Part shown: piece after piece, positions 34,448 through 47,726 of the stretch | How the letters are laid out: each line of letters opens with the position of its first letter | How positions within the stretch are numbered: the first letter of the stretch is position 1 | Origin: Capsicum annuum | Taxonomy: Eukaryota > Streptophyta > Magnoliopsida > Solanales > Solanaceae | Direction of reading: 5' to 3' | DNA: 64,000 bases | Assembly (NCBI RefSeq): GCF_002878395.1 | Contig: NC_061115.1 | Span: forward strand, 92,626,707-92,690,706 | Position numbers and translations under genes: made by a program | The notes under the pieces: model-generated | Told to the model about the DNA's origin: nothing | Seen by the model: the letters and a program-made list of their open reading frames with translations, nothing else | Databases searched by the model: none

Positions 34448-37400
34448 TGTAATACCCCATATGTTTCTAAGCTAGTAGAGGAACCATTTTACTTACGTAT
34501 GAAACCTCCTATCCTGTGAGTAGCATTTTAGTGCATGACTTACAACGAGTATCCTAGTGATAAGATAGCTTATGATACATTAACCATGTTCATATGAGTC
34601 ACTTAATGTAATACAAGCTAAGAGTTTTTGAATCCATCAAGTTTTAGTGTTTGATTTTGCAATGGTCATCTTTGAATAAGTATAACTCAATGTTAATGTG
34701 GTATTTCTGCATATTTCTACCCACCAAATTATAGATAATCGAATTAGATTTCCACCAATACCAATTTCACCTTAATCCAACACCGGAGCAAAAAGTTATG
34801 CGCATTTTTATGAGAGACAGTAAGGATAGGCGATTGGTTACGCGCCGCCCAACCAAACTTAGGTGATTGGTTAGGCGCCGCCGAAGTCAGTTCCAATGCC
34901 AAAAACACTCCGTTTTGAGTTATTTTGAGGGTAATTAAGTCTTTTAACACGCCTTACACATCCCTAAACTTAACCCTACGAAATATATAGCTTCTAAACA
35001 CATTACAACCCTATTAACATCTCAAAGCACATCATCCAAGAGCACTGAAAGAGAAAAAAAGCTAGGGTTGCATAATTAAGCTTGAAGATCTAATTTTAAG
35101 AAAATTCCTCCATCAATCATCAAGAACCTCCCTTCTAAGGTATGCGTTGGTTCATCCACGGATTCCTTACATCCGTGGAGTTCAAGAATCAATCATTAAA
35201 ATACAAAAGCTTGATTAATTCTGGTGATATGATCATACCCATGTTGATGCTTGTTTGTTTTGCTATGTAATAGTATCGTGACTGCATATCTCATGAATAT
35301 TATGTTGGTAGTTGAAAAACATTATCTTTAGATGGATTGATAGAATGCAAGTATGAAATCCACCTATGCCTTAAAGAATGCATGCAAGGTGTTCGATAAA
35401 ATGCCTAGTATTTAGAACTTCATATTTACATGATTTCATGGTATCTAACTAACAAGTTCATGTTAGTCATACACTCCAATATGAATTTCCATGAAAATTA
35501 TGTGTTGTTATTGTTGTGTTATAAAGCATGTATGATAATGGAGATATAAAGTATGTACATAAAATATATCTATGCTTTCCCTATGTACATAAAATATATC
35601 TATGCTTTCCCTACTATGTTTAAGATGTTGAATAAATACATGAAGTATAATATCCCCAAATCATTACAATATGAACTAAATGTTACATATTGTCGTTCCC
35701 TTACGCATGAATGGTTTCCATGTGATTGCTATGAATAGTATATGTTGTCGGAATGCCCATGATATTAGAATATGAGATTTATGACTTGATTATAAGCATT
35801 CCTATTCATGATAGATATTATGATGACTATGTACTTCATGAAATCCCCCACTCATGAATATGGATTTTTGATGGTCATGTACTCAAGAAATTCAAGTTGT
35901 ACCAGTTTTCTTCCATCGAGTCTTTGGGGTATTTGTACCTAAAAAATATAGTTGTGTGCCTAGATCCATGTCATGTTTCCACAATACTCTCAGTCAAGCC
36001 ATGATTTAAAGAATTCAGTCAGTCATATGACTCAGGAAAACTCAGATATCTCAATAATCTTAGTAGTCCAGTAATCTTTACAATCTCAGTAGTCCAGTAA
36101 TCTCAGTAATCTCAGTGCTCAGTAACCTCAGCAACCTCAGTATTCATAGGCAATCTCAGTAACTTCATTACTCTCAACCAGTCATCAGAACTCAGTATAT
36201 TCTATCAGTCATTGGAATCCAGTAAACTTAGTTTAGCTCTGCTAAATAATACCACTAGTATCAGTCCAGTTAATCAGTATTAGTTCAGCTAATCAGTTCA
36301 GTTCAGTTACTCAGTTCATCTTAGTTATTTAGTTCAGTATCCTTCAGATAGGAGTAGAAGTTAGCACCGAGTGAATCCAAGGATTGGAATTCAGCCGCCA
36401 GTTCAGGGTGTGATTCTTAGTAGTCATCCTTGTGTTCTAGAACTACGTAGCTAGCGTAGGTTGAGATATCTTACTCCGTCAGATTAGGGTTGATGAGGTG
36501 GCTTATCCCGTTAGTCTAGGGTTCCCACTGTTCTCATTGAGTTCCTGCTAGTATAGGGTTCTTACAGTTGTCCTTACCAGTGGCGTGGTATTGACATCTC
36601 TCTAGTCGGGGCAGAGATCGGAACCCAGCTTAGCTATTATAGCATATTTAGGGCATGTCGATTAGATAACTACTTCCCACAATTTCAGTTACAGATTCCA
36701 GGATTGTTAGCTATAGCTACCCAGTCTCAGTAAAAAACTCAGATAGATCTTCAGATTTTAGTATATCAGGACTGTCAGATACAGTCAACTCAGTAATAAA
36801 ATTAAACTCAGATGGTTTCTTTCAAATTTATGGACTGTCAGATACAGTCACTTATGCAATCAATCATAACAGTTATCAGAAATTATGCTATTAGTACTCA
36901 GCTTTAGGACTGTCAGATACAATCAATCAGACTAATTCTTTATAATTTGAACTGTCAGAAACAATCATTCATTTATCAGTAATGAAATATCAGTCTCTTA
37001 GTATATCAGTAATACAGTATTAGATCCATCACTTATTAGTGATTTACATATCAATATTAGTAAACTCACTCTTTCAAAATCTCATTATCTATAAATTCAT
37101 GTTGTCAGTATTTAGAATCAGTAGTCCGTATCTCCATGAGTTCAGTTATAGTTACGTATACATGTATGTACTCTCACGTTCATATCATTCAGTATTGCCC
37201 ATGCATATAACCCTTTTCATTTAGCCTACCTCACTCGTATACTCAGTATATTTAGACGTACTGACACATTTGTGCTATGGTGCTTTCTCTTATGTTACAC
37301 TATAGGTTCAGAGGCATAAGCTCCAAATCAATAGTAGATTCCAGGTTCAAAAGTTAGAGTTAGACGTCAGTCCTTATCTTTTAAGGACATGATGATTTCA

Positions 37401-37732
37401 TTTCTATTTCAGTTTTCACTTTATTTCAATAGTTGGAGTTAGTTGGGGACATATCTCATCAACTCCTTATTCAGTTCAGTTAGAAGATTTTGGACTAGAT
37501 GTTAGATTAGATGTTCAGACTTCAGTATTTATGTTTGATTTTGGTATTGATATACTATAATTTTCAAATATGTATTAGTATTGAACCTTATGGCCTTATA
37601 GTTCATGTTTCTGTATATTTTATGAGATATTATGTAGTTTACATGTACAAATATCAGTCATGAGTTAGCTTGTGGTCCTTCAGGGTCATGAGCATCGTGT
37701 AGCATTTTGGTTTAGAAAATTGAGGCGTTACA
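34448..37732 (+). repeat. Array LTR L2 (full length)
   Basis: 3285 bp, the longest copy. Begins TGTAATACCCCATATG, ends GAGGCGTTACA. Contains the GC-rich blocks (34841-34882), a private 30-bp tandem duplication (35553-35612), the minisatellite near 36050-36180 and GACTGT-N5-ACAGTC hairpins at 36770-36786 and 36833-36849. Confidence 0.93.
35553..35612 (+). repeat. 30-bp tandem duplication private to L2
   Basis: Two identical 30-bp units (35553-35582 and 35583-35612) beginning ATGTACATAAAATATATC. Other LTRs have one unit. Confidence 0.92.
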
Positions 37733-40540
37733 AACTTGGTATCAGAGCCTATGGTTTAACAGTGTCCTAGGAAGTCTGAAAGCTGCATCAAGTAGAGTCT
37801 AGTACATGGGCGTGTGTGCACCACACTTATGTGCAAGAGGCTATAAGGTGTTTTAGGAATAGTTTTCCTTCTTTCATGTCTCAAGATCATCCTATAGCAA
37901 GTTTTTTAAAGGAAACCATATAGATTCGTATCATGCACCCCTCATGTTCACTTTACCTTTCTTTAAAGGATATAGAAATAGTGAAGTTCAAAGTCCTAAA
38001 GACAGGGCTTTCTCATACAGTCCCTACGGTGAGTTATGAGATTAGCAACAGACTCAAACAGTATCCATCAGTTCATTATTGTTCTAAGGTCATACAGATT
38101 TTCTTCATTATCATGAGAACTCATTCTTGAACTAAGAAGTTTAGCAGTAGTAGTGTCGGAATAGTATTATTCAATTTGATTAGATTATGTATTCATGGGG
38201 ATTAGATCAGTAGGCTTGAACTGTACGAGTTAAACGCTTAAGTTTATTGACTCAAAATTAAGCATGAATGTGTGAATATGATATTAGCAGTATATGAGGA
38301 AGCAAAATCAGATGATGTATTTAGTAAGACAGATAAGTATTTAACATAAAGTTGGTATGTGATGGTAGATCAAGTACCTAAGCCAGGCCCTCAGATTTCA
38401 GTAGTAGAGCCAGTATGTGTAGAAAGCAGTAACGGAAGACAATTCTAGAACTATTCTCATCTCAGTACAGAGTTTTTCACTTCAGCTATCACGAAACCAA
38501 CTCAGGCATTGCATACCAACTCTATGGTCACAAACTATAATCATGTATGAATTCAATTTCCTGCATAAGGAGTCCCTTTTACTCTACAGTACGAGTCATG
38601 TTCCATGAGAACAATCTACTTTAACACACTTTCCATGGTATTATGTGCACCTTCAGTGCCCATATAAGGGGTTCAGTTCTAGCTTCCTCAGTATTCAAAT
38701 CATGTCCCATGAGTACAAAAACTCTAGACTCAAGTCATGCAGCTCATGACTCATGTACACAAATCATGCTTTCCAGTAAAATTAGCTTTCATGACTTATG
38801 CTAAGCCCCTACAGATCAGATACATTTAGACTGTCATGTATATCCTCAGTTCAGACCTTATTGGTAAATCCAAACTATTGATATTTTATTCCTTAAGTTT
38901 CAGTCATTATCAAGTTTAGTTTGTATCTATTCATGTTTCAGGTCCTACTGATTTACTCCTCCAGGTCTCTCTCCTTATGAAATAGTGTAGTGATGAGAAA
39001 TTATTTAGATAAGAGAAGATTGTTGTATGCTTACTTTGCACGAGGGTGTAGTTGTGAAGATAGGCTTGAATGTCTTGATAAATGTGTAAGTAAACGTCTA
39101 GAAAGGGGCCGTATTTCGAAGTTGGGAAAGTACAAAGTGTAAGTGTACATTTACATCCTTGACTTATGTCAGTCCCCAGCATGTAGCCATCAAAAACTCA
39201 GTTGCCAACTCAATTATAGTTTCAGTATACAGCACTCAGTGATCAGTGTTCAGTCCTTGAATTCATTACTTCTGTACTAGCTATAGACTTTGTTATAATG
39301 TCATATTCCGTTCAGTAGCTAGATTTAAAACTCAGTTCAGTTCAAGATATGCTTGACCATAGAATTCAGGTTGTCAGTACTCAATTATCAGTGTTTCAGT
39401 ACCCCAGTTGATAGAATACCTCAGAGCCATGTCGTACGCTTTGTCTTGCATTCGAAAATAATACAGGCTTCATGAATCCATGCTTAGATACCTCATTCTA
39501 CTCAGTTAGTCCTTATCTCCTATGCATACAACTCAAAAATCTCAGCCTAGCTATTCAGACTAAGTACAATTTAGCTTTGTAGATCCAGTATTCAGCTATC
39601 AGTTATTCAGTTAATTAGATAAGTTAGTGTATTTATGCACTCGTGTTTAGCTCAGTTCATGAATCATGTCTCTGTTTCAGATCCTAGCTATTCAGTTATG
39701 ACTCAGTTCCTAGGTATCTTGTATATTGCATCAACATCCCTCAGTAGCTCATCCAAGTCAATAAACTTTGAGGGACATAGTGTCCCAAGGGGGAGATACA
39801 TCATACCCCCAAAATTTCATGACATAAACATGCTGCTCTCTTTTCTTTTGATGAATCCAGTTTTAAGAAAGGGTACTCATAAGTTAACCCTCAAACTCCA
39901 ACTTCAATCGTATGCCATGTTTTCAAGATTCAGTTTAGATCATAATACTCAGTATATCTACCACATCCCAGACAAATTTATGTTCTCATGTTGCTGATAA
40001 TGCATAAGGAGTAATTAATCTCAAACTTATCGGTATTATCAGTTCAAGGTAACAGTTTTCTTTAAACTTACTTGTTCTTATGTTCATATTTCAGGTCCAA
40101 TCTTGGTATTCAGTTCCATGCTCAGTTTTTAGTTCAAACTTGATACCTTTACCATTGCATGTTCATGAATAAGTTTAGTCATGAATTCACACATCAGATA
40201 TGTGTGATCAGCTCATTAGTAATTTTAGTCATGCATTCACATATTATGTTAGTCATATAATCATGGATCAGATATGCATGGATTCAACCTTTCAGTTGTG
40301 CATCAGATATGAAATCTCAAATTTTAGAAAACTTACTTTATTAGAATCCTCAGTCTTATATTCATGAATCAGCTTCCCATGCATCAGATATGCATGTTCA
40401 GTATGTTGTGCTCAACTTTCAGTCATGCCAGTCATGAACCCATGTTTCAGTAATGTATGTCTTGTACATACTTCATCTTATCATCTCTCCCGCTTCAGTT
40501 AATTTCCATTCGAGGATGAATGTTCCCAAGGGGGAGATAT
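37733..40540 (+). mobile_element. Array internal region int2
   Basis: 2808 bp, colinear with int1 from primer site (37737-37748) to purine tract. The 70-codon ORF (37933-) has a frameshift after KQYP. No gag-pol. Confidence 0.9.
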
Positions 40541-43500
40541 TGTAATACCCCGTATATTTCTAAGCTAGGAGATGAACCATTTTTCCTACGTATGAAACCT
40601 CCTATCCTGTGAGTAGCAATTTAGTTCATGACTTACAACAAGTATACTAGTGATAAGATAGCTTATGATACATTAACCATGTTCATATGAGTCACTTAAG
40701 GTAATACAAACAAGCTAAGAGTTTTTGAATCCATCAAGTTTTAGTGTTTGATTTTACAAGAGTCATCTTTCAATGAGTATAACTCGATGCTAATTTCATA
40801 TTTCTGCATATTTCTACCAACCAAATTTTAGATAATTGAATTAGCTTTCCAACGATACCAATTTCACCTTAATCCAATACCCGAGCGAAAAGTTATGCCC
40901 ATTTTTATGAGAGACAGTAAGGATAGGCGATTGGTTAGGCGCCGCCCAACCAAACTTAGGTGATTGGTTAGGCGCCACCCAAGTTAGTTCCAATGCAAAA
41001 AATACTCTGTTTTGAGTTATTTTGAGGGTAATTAAGTCCTTTAACACTCCTTACACGTCCCTAAACTTAACCCTACGAAATATATAGCTTCTAAACACAT
41101 TACAACCCTATTTACATCTCAAAGCTCATCATCCAAGAGCACTAAAAAAGAAAAACAACTAGGGTTGCATAATTAAGCTTGAAGATCCAATTTCAAGGAA
41201 ATTCCTTCGTCAATCATCAAGAACCTCCCTTCCAAGGTATGCGTAGTGTTCATCCACAAATTTCTTTCATCGTGGAGTTTAAGAATCAATCTTTAAAATA
41301 CAAAAGCTTGATTAATTCTGGTGATATGATCATACCCATGTCGATGCTTGTTTGTTTTGCTATATAATAGTATCGTGACTGTATAGCTCAATAATGTTAT
41401 GTTTTTAGTTGAAAAACATTATCTTTAGATGGATTGATAGAATACAAGTATGAAATCCACCTATGCCTTAACGAATGCATGCAAGGTGTTCGATAAAATG
41501 CCTAGTATGTTAGAAATTCATATTTACATGATTTCATGATATCTAAATAAGAAGTTCATGTTAGTCATACACTCCAATATGAATTTCCATGCAAATTATG
41601 TGTTGTTATTGTTGTGGTATAAAGCATATATGATAATGGAGATATAAATTATGTACACAAAATATATCCATGCTTTCCTAACCATGTTTGAGATGTTGAA
41701 TAAATACATGAAGTATAATATCCCCAAATCATTACAACATGAACTAAATGTTATATGTTGCCGTTCCCTTACGCTTGAATGGTTTCCATGTGATTTCTAT
41801 GAATAGTATATGTTGTTGAAATGCCCATGATATTATAATATCAGATTTATGACTTGATGATAAGCATTCCTATTCATGATAGATATTATAATGACCATGT
41901 ACTTCATGAAGTCCCCCACTCATGTATTATGGATTGTATTTTTGATGATCATGTACTCAAGAAATTCAAGTTGTGCCAGTTTCCTTCCATCGAGTTTTGG
42001 GGGTACTTGTACTCGAAAAATATAGTTGTATGCCTAGATCCATGTCATGTTTTCACGATACTCTCAGTCAAGCCATGATTTATAGAATTTAGTCAGTTAT
42101 ATAACTCAGGAAAACTCAGAAATCTCAGTAATCTCAGTAGTCCAGTAATCTCAGTAGTCCAGTAATCTCAGTAATCTCAGTGCTTAGTAGCCTCAGCAAC
42201 CTCATTATTATAGTCAATCTCAGTAACTTTAGTACTCTCAAAAAGTCCTCAGAACTCAGTACATTCTATCAGTCATTGGAATCCAGTAAACTCACTTTAA
42301 CTCTGCTAAATAATACCACTAGTATCAGTCTAGTTAATCAGTATCAGTTCAGTTTAGTTACTCAGTTCAGCTTAGTTATTCAATTCAGTGTCATTCAGAT
42401 AGGAGTAGAAGTTAGCTCCGACTGAATCCAAGGATGGTAATTCACCCGCCATTTCAGGGTCTAATTCTTAGTAGTCATCCTTGTGTTCTAGAACTACGTA
42501 GCTAGCGTAGGTTGAGACACTTAACCCATCATATTATGGTTGATGAGGTGGCTTAAATCGTCAGTCTAGGGTTCCCACCGTTCTGATTGAGTACCTGCTA
42601 GTATAGGTTCACATATCTATCCTTACCAGTGGCGCGGTATTGACACCCCTCCAGTTGGGGAAGAGATTGGACCCGAGCTTAGCTATTATTACGTATTTAG
42701 GGCATTTCGGTTAGATAAATACTTCCCACAGTTTAAGTTATAGATTTTAGGTCTGTCAGCTATATCTACCCTGTCTCAGTAAAGAACTTAGATAGCTCTT
42801 CAGATTTCAGTATATCAGGACTGTCAGATACAGTCAACTCAGAAATAGAATTGAACTCAGATAGTTTCCTTCAGATTTATAGACTGTCAGATACAGTCAC
42901 TTATGCAATCAATCACAATAGTTATCAAGAATTATGCGATCAATAATCAGCTTCAGGACTATCAGATACAATCAATCAAACCAATTCTTCATAATTTGAA
43001 CTGTCAGAAACAATCATTCATTTATCAGTAATGAAATATCAGTCTCTTAATATATCAGTAATACAGTATTAGATCCATCACCTATTAGTGATTTACATAT
43101 CAATATTATTAAACTCAGTATTTTAGAATCTCATTATTTGTAAATTCATGTTGTCAGTATTTAGAATCAGTAGTTCGTATCTCCATGAGTTCAGTTATAG
43201 TTACATATACATGTATGTACTCTCACGTTCATATCATTCAGTATTTTCCGTGCATATAACCTTTTTAATTTAGTCTACCTTACTCGTATACTCAATACAT
43301 TCAGACGTACTGACGCATTTGTGCTATGGTGCTTTCTCTTATGTTACACTATAGGTTCAGAGGCATGAGCTCCAAATCAATAGTAGATTCTAGGATAAGC
43401 AGTCAGAGTTAGACGTCCGTCCTCATCCTTCAAGGACATGATTATTTCATTTCTATTTCAGTTTTTACTTTATTTCAATAGTTGGAGTTAGTTGAGGACA

Positions 43501-43781
43501 TGTCCCATCAACTCCTTATTCAGTTCAGTTAGAAGATTTCGGACTAGATGTCAGATTAGATGTTCAAACTTTAGTATTTATGTTTCTTTTTGGTATTGAT
43601 ATACCATATTTTTCAAATATGTATTAGTATTGAACCTTATGTCCTTATAGTTCATGTTTCCACATATTTTAATAGATATTATGCAGTTTACAAGTACAAA
43701 TATAAGTCATGGGTTAGCTTGTGGTCCTTCAGGGTCATGAGAATCGTGTACCATTTTAGTTTAGAAAATCGAGGCGTTACA
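40541..43781 (+). repeat. Array LTR L3 (full length)
   Basis: 3241 bp; TGTAATACCCCGTATATTTC to GAGGCGTTACA. Two GGCGCC blocks near 40938 and 40970. The hairpin repeats recur around 42830-43015. Confidence 0.93.
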
Positions 43782-44208
43782 AACTTGGTATCTAAGCCAA
43801 AGGTTCAACAGTGTCCTAGAAAGTCTAAAAGCTGCATCAATTAGAGTCTAGTACATGGGCGTGTTGTGCGCTACACTTATTTGCAAGAGGCTATGAGATG
43901 TTTTAGGAATAGTTTCCTTTCTTTCATGTCTGAAGATCATGCTATAGCAAGTTTATTTAAGGAAACTATGTAGATTCATATCATGCACCCCTCATGGTCA
44001 CTTTACCTTTCTTTCAAGGTAATAGAAACAGTAAAGTTCAAAGTCCTAAAGACAGGGCTTTCTCAGATAGTACCTACGGTGAGTTATGAGATTAGTAACA
44101 GAATCAAACAATTTCCCATTAGTTCATTATTGTTCCAAGGTCGTGCAGATTTTATTCATGATCATGAGAACTTATTCTTGGACCCGCCAGTTTAGCAGTA
44201 GTAGAGGT
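43782..44208 (+). mobile_element. Array internal region int3 (truncated at a junction)
   Basis: Only the first ~427 bp remain: a mutated primer site (TGGTATCTAAGC, 43786-43797), the leader and the full 70-codon ORF (43983-44195). Sequence then jumps into mid-LTR near 44208. Confidence 0.88.
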
Positions 44209-45531
44209 ATGATTCTTAGTAGTCATCCTTGTGTTTCAGAACTACGTAGCCAGCGTAGGTTGAGGCATCTTAACCCATCAGATTAGGGTTGATGAGGTGG
44301 CTTAACCCATCAGTCTATGGTTCCCATCGTTCTCATTTAGTACCTACTAGTATAGGGTTCTCACAGCTGTCCTTACCAGTGGCGTAGTATTGATACCCCT
44401 CTAGTCGGGGCAAAGATTGGACCCCAACATAGCTATTATAGTGTATTTGGGGCATGTCGATTAGATAAATACTTCCCATAGTTTAAGTTAAAGATTTTAG
44501 GACTGTCAACTACAGCTACCCAGTCTTAGTAAAGAACTTAGATAGCTCTTCAGATTTCAGTATATCAGGACTATCAGATAAAGTCAACTCAGAAATAGAA
44601 TTAAACTCAGATAGTTTCCGTCAGATTTATGGAATGTCAGTTACTGTCACTTATGCTATCAATCACAATATTTATCAGAACTTATGCTATCTATACTCAG
44701 CTTTAGGACTGTCAGATACAGTCAATCAGACCAATTCTTCATAATTCAAACTATCAGAAATAATCATTCATTTATCAATAATGAAATATCAGTCTCTTAG
44801 TATATCAGTATTATAGTATCAGATCCATCACTTATTAGTGATTTACATATCAATATCAGTAACCTCAGTCTTTCAGAATCTCATTATTAGTAAACTTATA
44901 TTGTCAGTATGCAGAATCAGTTGTCCGTATCTCCACGAGTTCAGTTATAGTTATGAATGCATGTATGTACTCTCACGTTCATATCAGTCAGTATTGTCCA
45001 TGCATATAACCCTTTGCATTTATCCTACCTCACTCGTATACTCAGTACATTCAGACGTACTGACGCATTTGTGCTATGGTGCTTTCTCTTATGTTACACC
45101 ATAGGTTTAGAGGCATGAGCTCCAAATCAGCAGTAGATTCTAGGATCAGCAGTCAGAGTTAGACGTCAGTCCTTATCCTTCAAGGACATGATGATTTTAT
45201 TTCTATTTTAGTTTTCACTTTATTTCAGTAGTTAGAGTTAGTTGGGGACATGTCCCATCAACTCCTTATTCAGTTCTGTTAGAGGCTTTCGGTCTAGATG
45301 TCAGATTAGATGTTTAGACTTCAATATTTATGTTTCTTTTTGGTATTGATATACCATATTTTTCAAATATTTATTAGTATTGAACCTTATGGCCTTACAG
45401 TTCATGTTTTCACATATTTTTTGAGATATTATGCAGTTTACAAGTAAAGATATCAGTCATGGGTTAGCTTGTGGTCCTTTGGGGTCATTAGCACCGTGTA
45501 GCATTTCGGTTTAGAAAATCGGGGCGTTACA
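44209..45531 (+). repeat. Array LTR L4 (3' portion only)
   Basis: Begins at the GATTCTTAGTAGTCATCC part of the LTR, corresponding to about base 1960 of L2, and runs to a normal GGGGCGTTACA end. The first ~1.96 kb is absent. Confidence 0.9.
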
Positions 45532-47726
45532 AACTTGGTATCAGAGCCTAAGGTTCAACGGTGTCCTAGGAAGTCTAAAAGCTGCTTTAAGTAGAGTCTA
45601 GTATATGGGCGTGTTGTGCACCACACTTATGTGCAAGAGGCTATGAGATGTTTTAGGAATAGTTTCCCTTCTTTCATGTCTCAAGATCGTGCTATAGCAA
45701 GTTTCTTTAAGAAAACCATATAGATTCATATCATGCACCCCTCATGTTCACTTTACCTTTCTTTCAAGGTAATAGAAAGAGTAAAGTTCAAAGTCCTAAA
45801 GAAAGGGCTTTCACAGATAGTCCCTACAGTCAGTTATGAGATTAGCAACAGACTCAAACAGTATCCCATCTATTCCTTATTGTTCCAACATCGTACAAAT
45901 TTTATTCATGATCATGATAACTCATTCTTGAACCCAGAAGTTAGGCAGTAGTAGTGTTGGGATAGTATTATTCGATTTTATCAGATTATGTATTCGTGGG
46001 GATTAGATCAATAGGCTTCAACTGTACGAGTTAAACGCTTAAGTTTATTGACTCAAAATTAGGCATTAAGGTGTGAATGTGATATTAGCAGTATATGAGG
46101 AAACAGAATCAGATGATGTATTTATTAAGACAGAAAAGTGTAGAACATAATGTAGGTATGTGATGGTAGATCAAGTACCAAAGCCAGTCCCTCAGATTTC
46201 AGTAGTAGAGCCAGTATGTATAGAAATCAGTAAGGGAAGACAATTCCAGACCTATTCTCATCTCAGTGCATAGTTTTTCACTTCAGCTATCACAAAACCA
46301 ACTCAGGCATTGCTTACCAACTCTATGGGCCCAAACTATAATCATGTATGAATTCAATTTCTAGCATAAGGAGTCCTTTTTACTCCACAGTACGAGTCAT
46401 GTTCCATGAAAACAATGTACTTTCACACACTTTCCATGGTATTTTGTGCGCCTTCAGTTCCCAGTATAAGGGGTTCGGTTCTAGCTCCCTCAGTATTCGA
46501 ATCATGTCCCACGAGTATAGAAAACTCTAGACTCAGGTCATGCAGCTCATGACTCATGGACACATATCATGTTTTCCCATAAACTTAGCTTCCATGATTT
46601 ATCCTATGCCCCTACAGATCAGATACATTTAGACTATGTCATGTATATCCTCAGTTCAGACCTTATTGGTAAATCCAAACTATTGATATTTTATTCCTCA
46701 AGTTTCAGTCATGTGTCAAGTTTAGTTTGTATCTATTCATGTTTCAGGTCCTCCTGATTTAATCCTCCAGTTAGCTCTCCTTATGGAACAGTGTAGTGAT
46801 GAGAAGTTGTTTAGATAAGAAAAGACTGTTGCATGCTTACTTTGCAAGAGGGTGTAGTTGTGAAGGTGGGCTTGAATGTCATGATAAATGTGTAAGTAAA
46901 CGTCTAGCAAGGGGTCGTATTTAGAAGTTGGGAAAGTACAAAGTATAAGTGTACATTTAGATCCTTGACTTGTGTCAGTCCCCAGCATGTAGCCATCAAA
47001 AACTCAGTTGCCAACTTAATTATAGTTTCAGTATCCAGCACTCAGTTATCCGTGTTCAGTCTTTGAATTCATTACTTCTGTACTAGTTATAGGCTTTTTT
47101 ATAATTTCATCTTCTGTTCAGTAACCAGATTTGAAACTCAGTTAAGTTCTAGACATGATTGACCATAGCATTTAGGTTGTCAGTACTCAGTTATTAGTGT
47201 TTCAGTACCCCAGTTGATAGAATACCTCAGAGCCATGTCGTACGCTTGGTCTCGCATTTGAAAATAATATAGGCTTCACGAATCCATGCTCAGATACCTC
47301 ATTCTACTCAGTTAGTCCATATCTCCTATGCATACAACTCAAAAATCCCAGACCAGCTATTCAGACTATGTACAATTTAGCTTTTTTAGATTCAGTATTC
47401 TGCTATTAGTTATTCAGCTAATCAGATAAGTTAGTGTATTTATGCACTCATGTTCAGCTCAGTTCATGTATCATGTATCAAGTTCAGATCCTCGCTATTT
47501 AGTCATGACTCAATTCCTACATGTCTCGCGCATCACCAAAACTTTCCTCAGTAGCTTATCCAACTCAGTATCCTTTGAGAGACATAGTGTCCCAAGGGGG
47601 AGATACATCATACCTACAAAATTTCATGACATAAACATGCTGCTCTATTTTCTTTTGATGAATCCAGTGTGGAGAAGGGGTACTAATAAGTTAACCCTCA
47701 AACTCCAACTTCAGTCCTACGCCATC
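45532..47726 (+). mobile_element. Array internal region int4 (3' end replaced)
   Basis: Primer site at 45536-45547, 72-codon form of the recurrent ORF at 45733-45951, then colinear with int1/int2 to about base 2195, where it changes to LTR sequence (ATCTTCCAAGGTATCCGTAG). The pre-LTR purine tract is missing. Confidence 0.9.

Noticed and set aside
32857..46988. Minus-strand ORFs (77-83 codons, MLGTDISQG...) recurring in int1, int2 and int4
   Set aside because: In int5 and int6 the same frame is stopped (near the start in int5 and at about codon 23 in int6), it is antisense to the element, and no domain is recognisable. Recurrence is explained by duplication.
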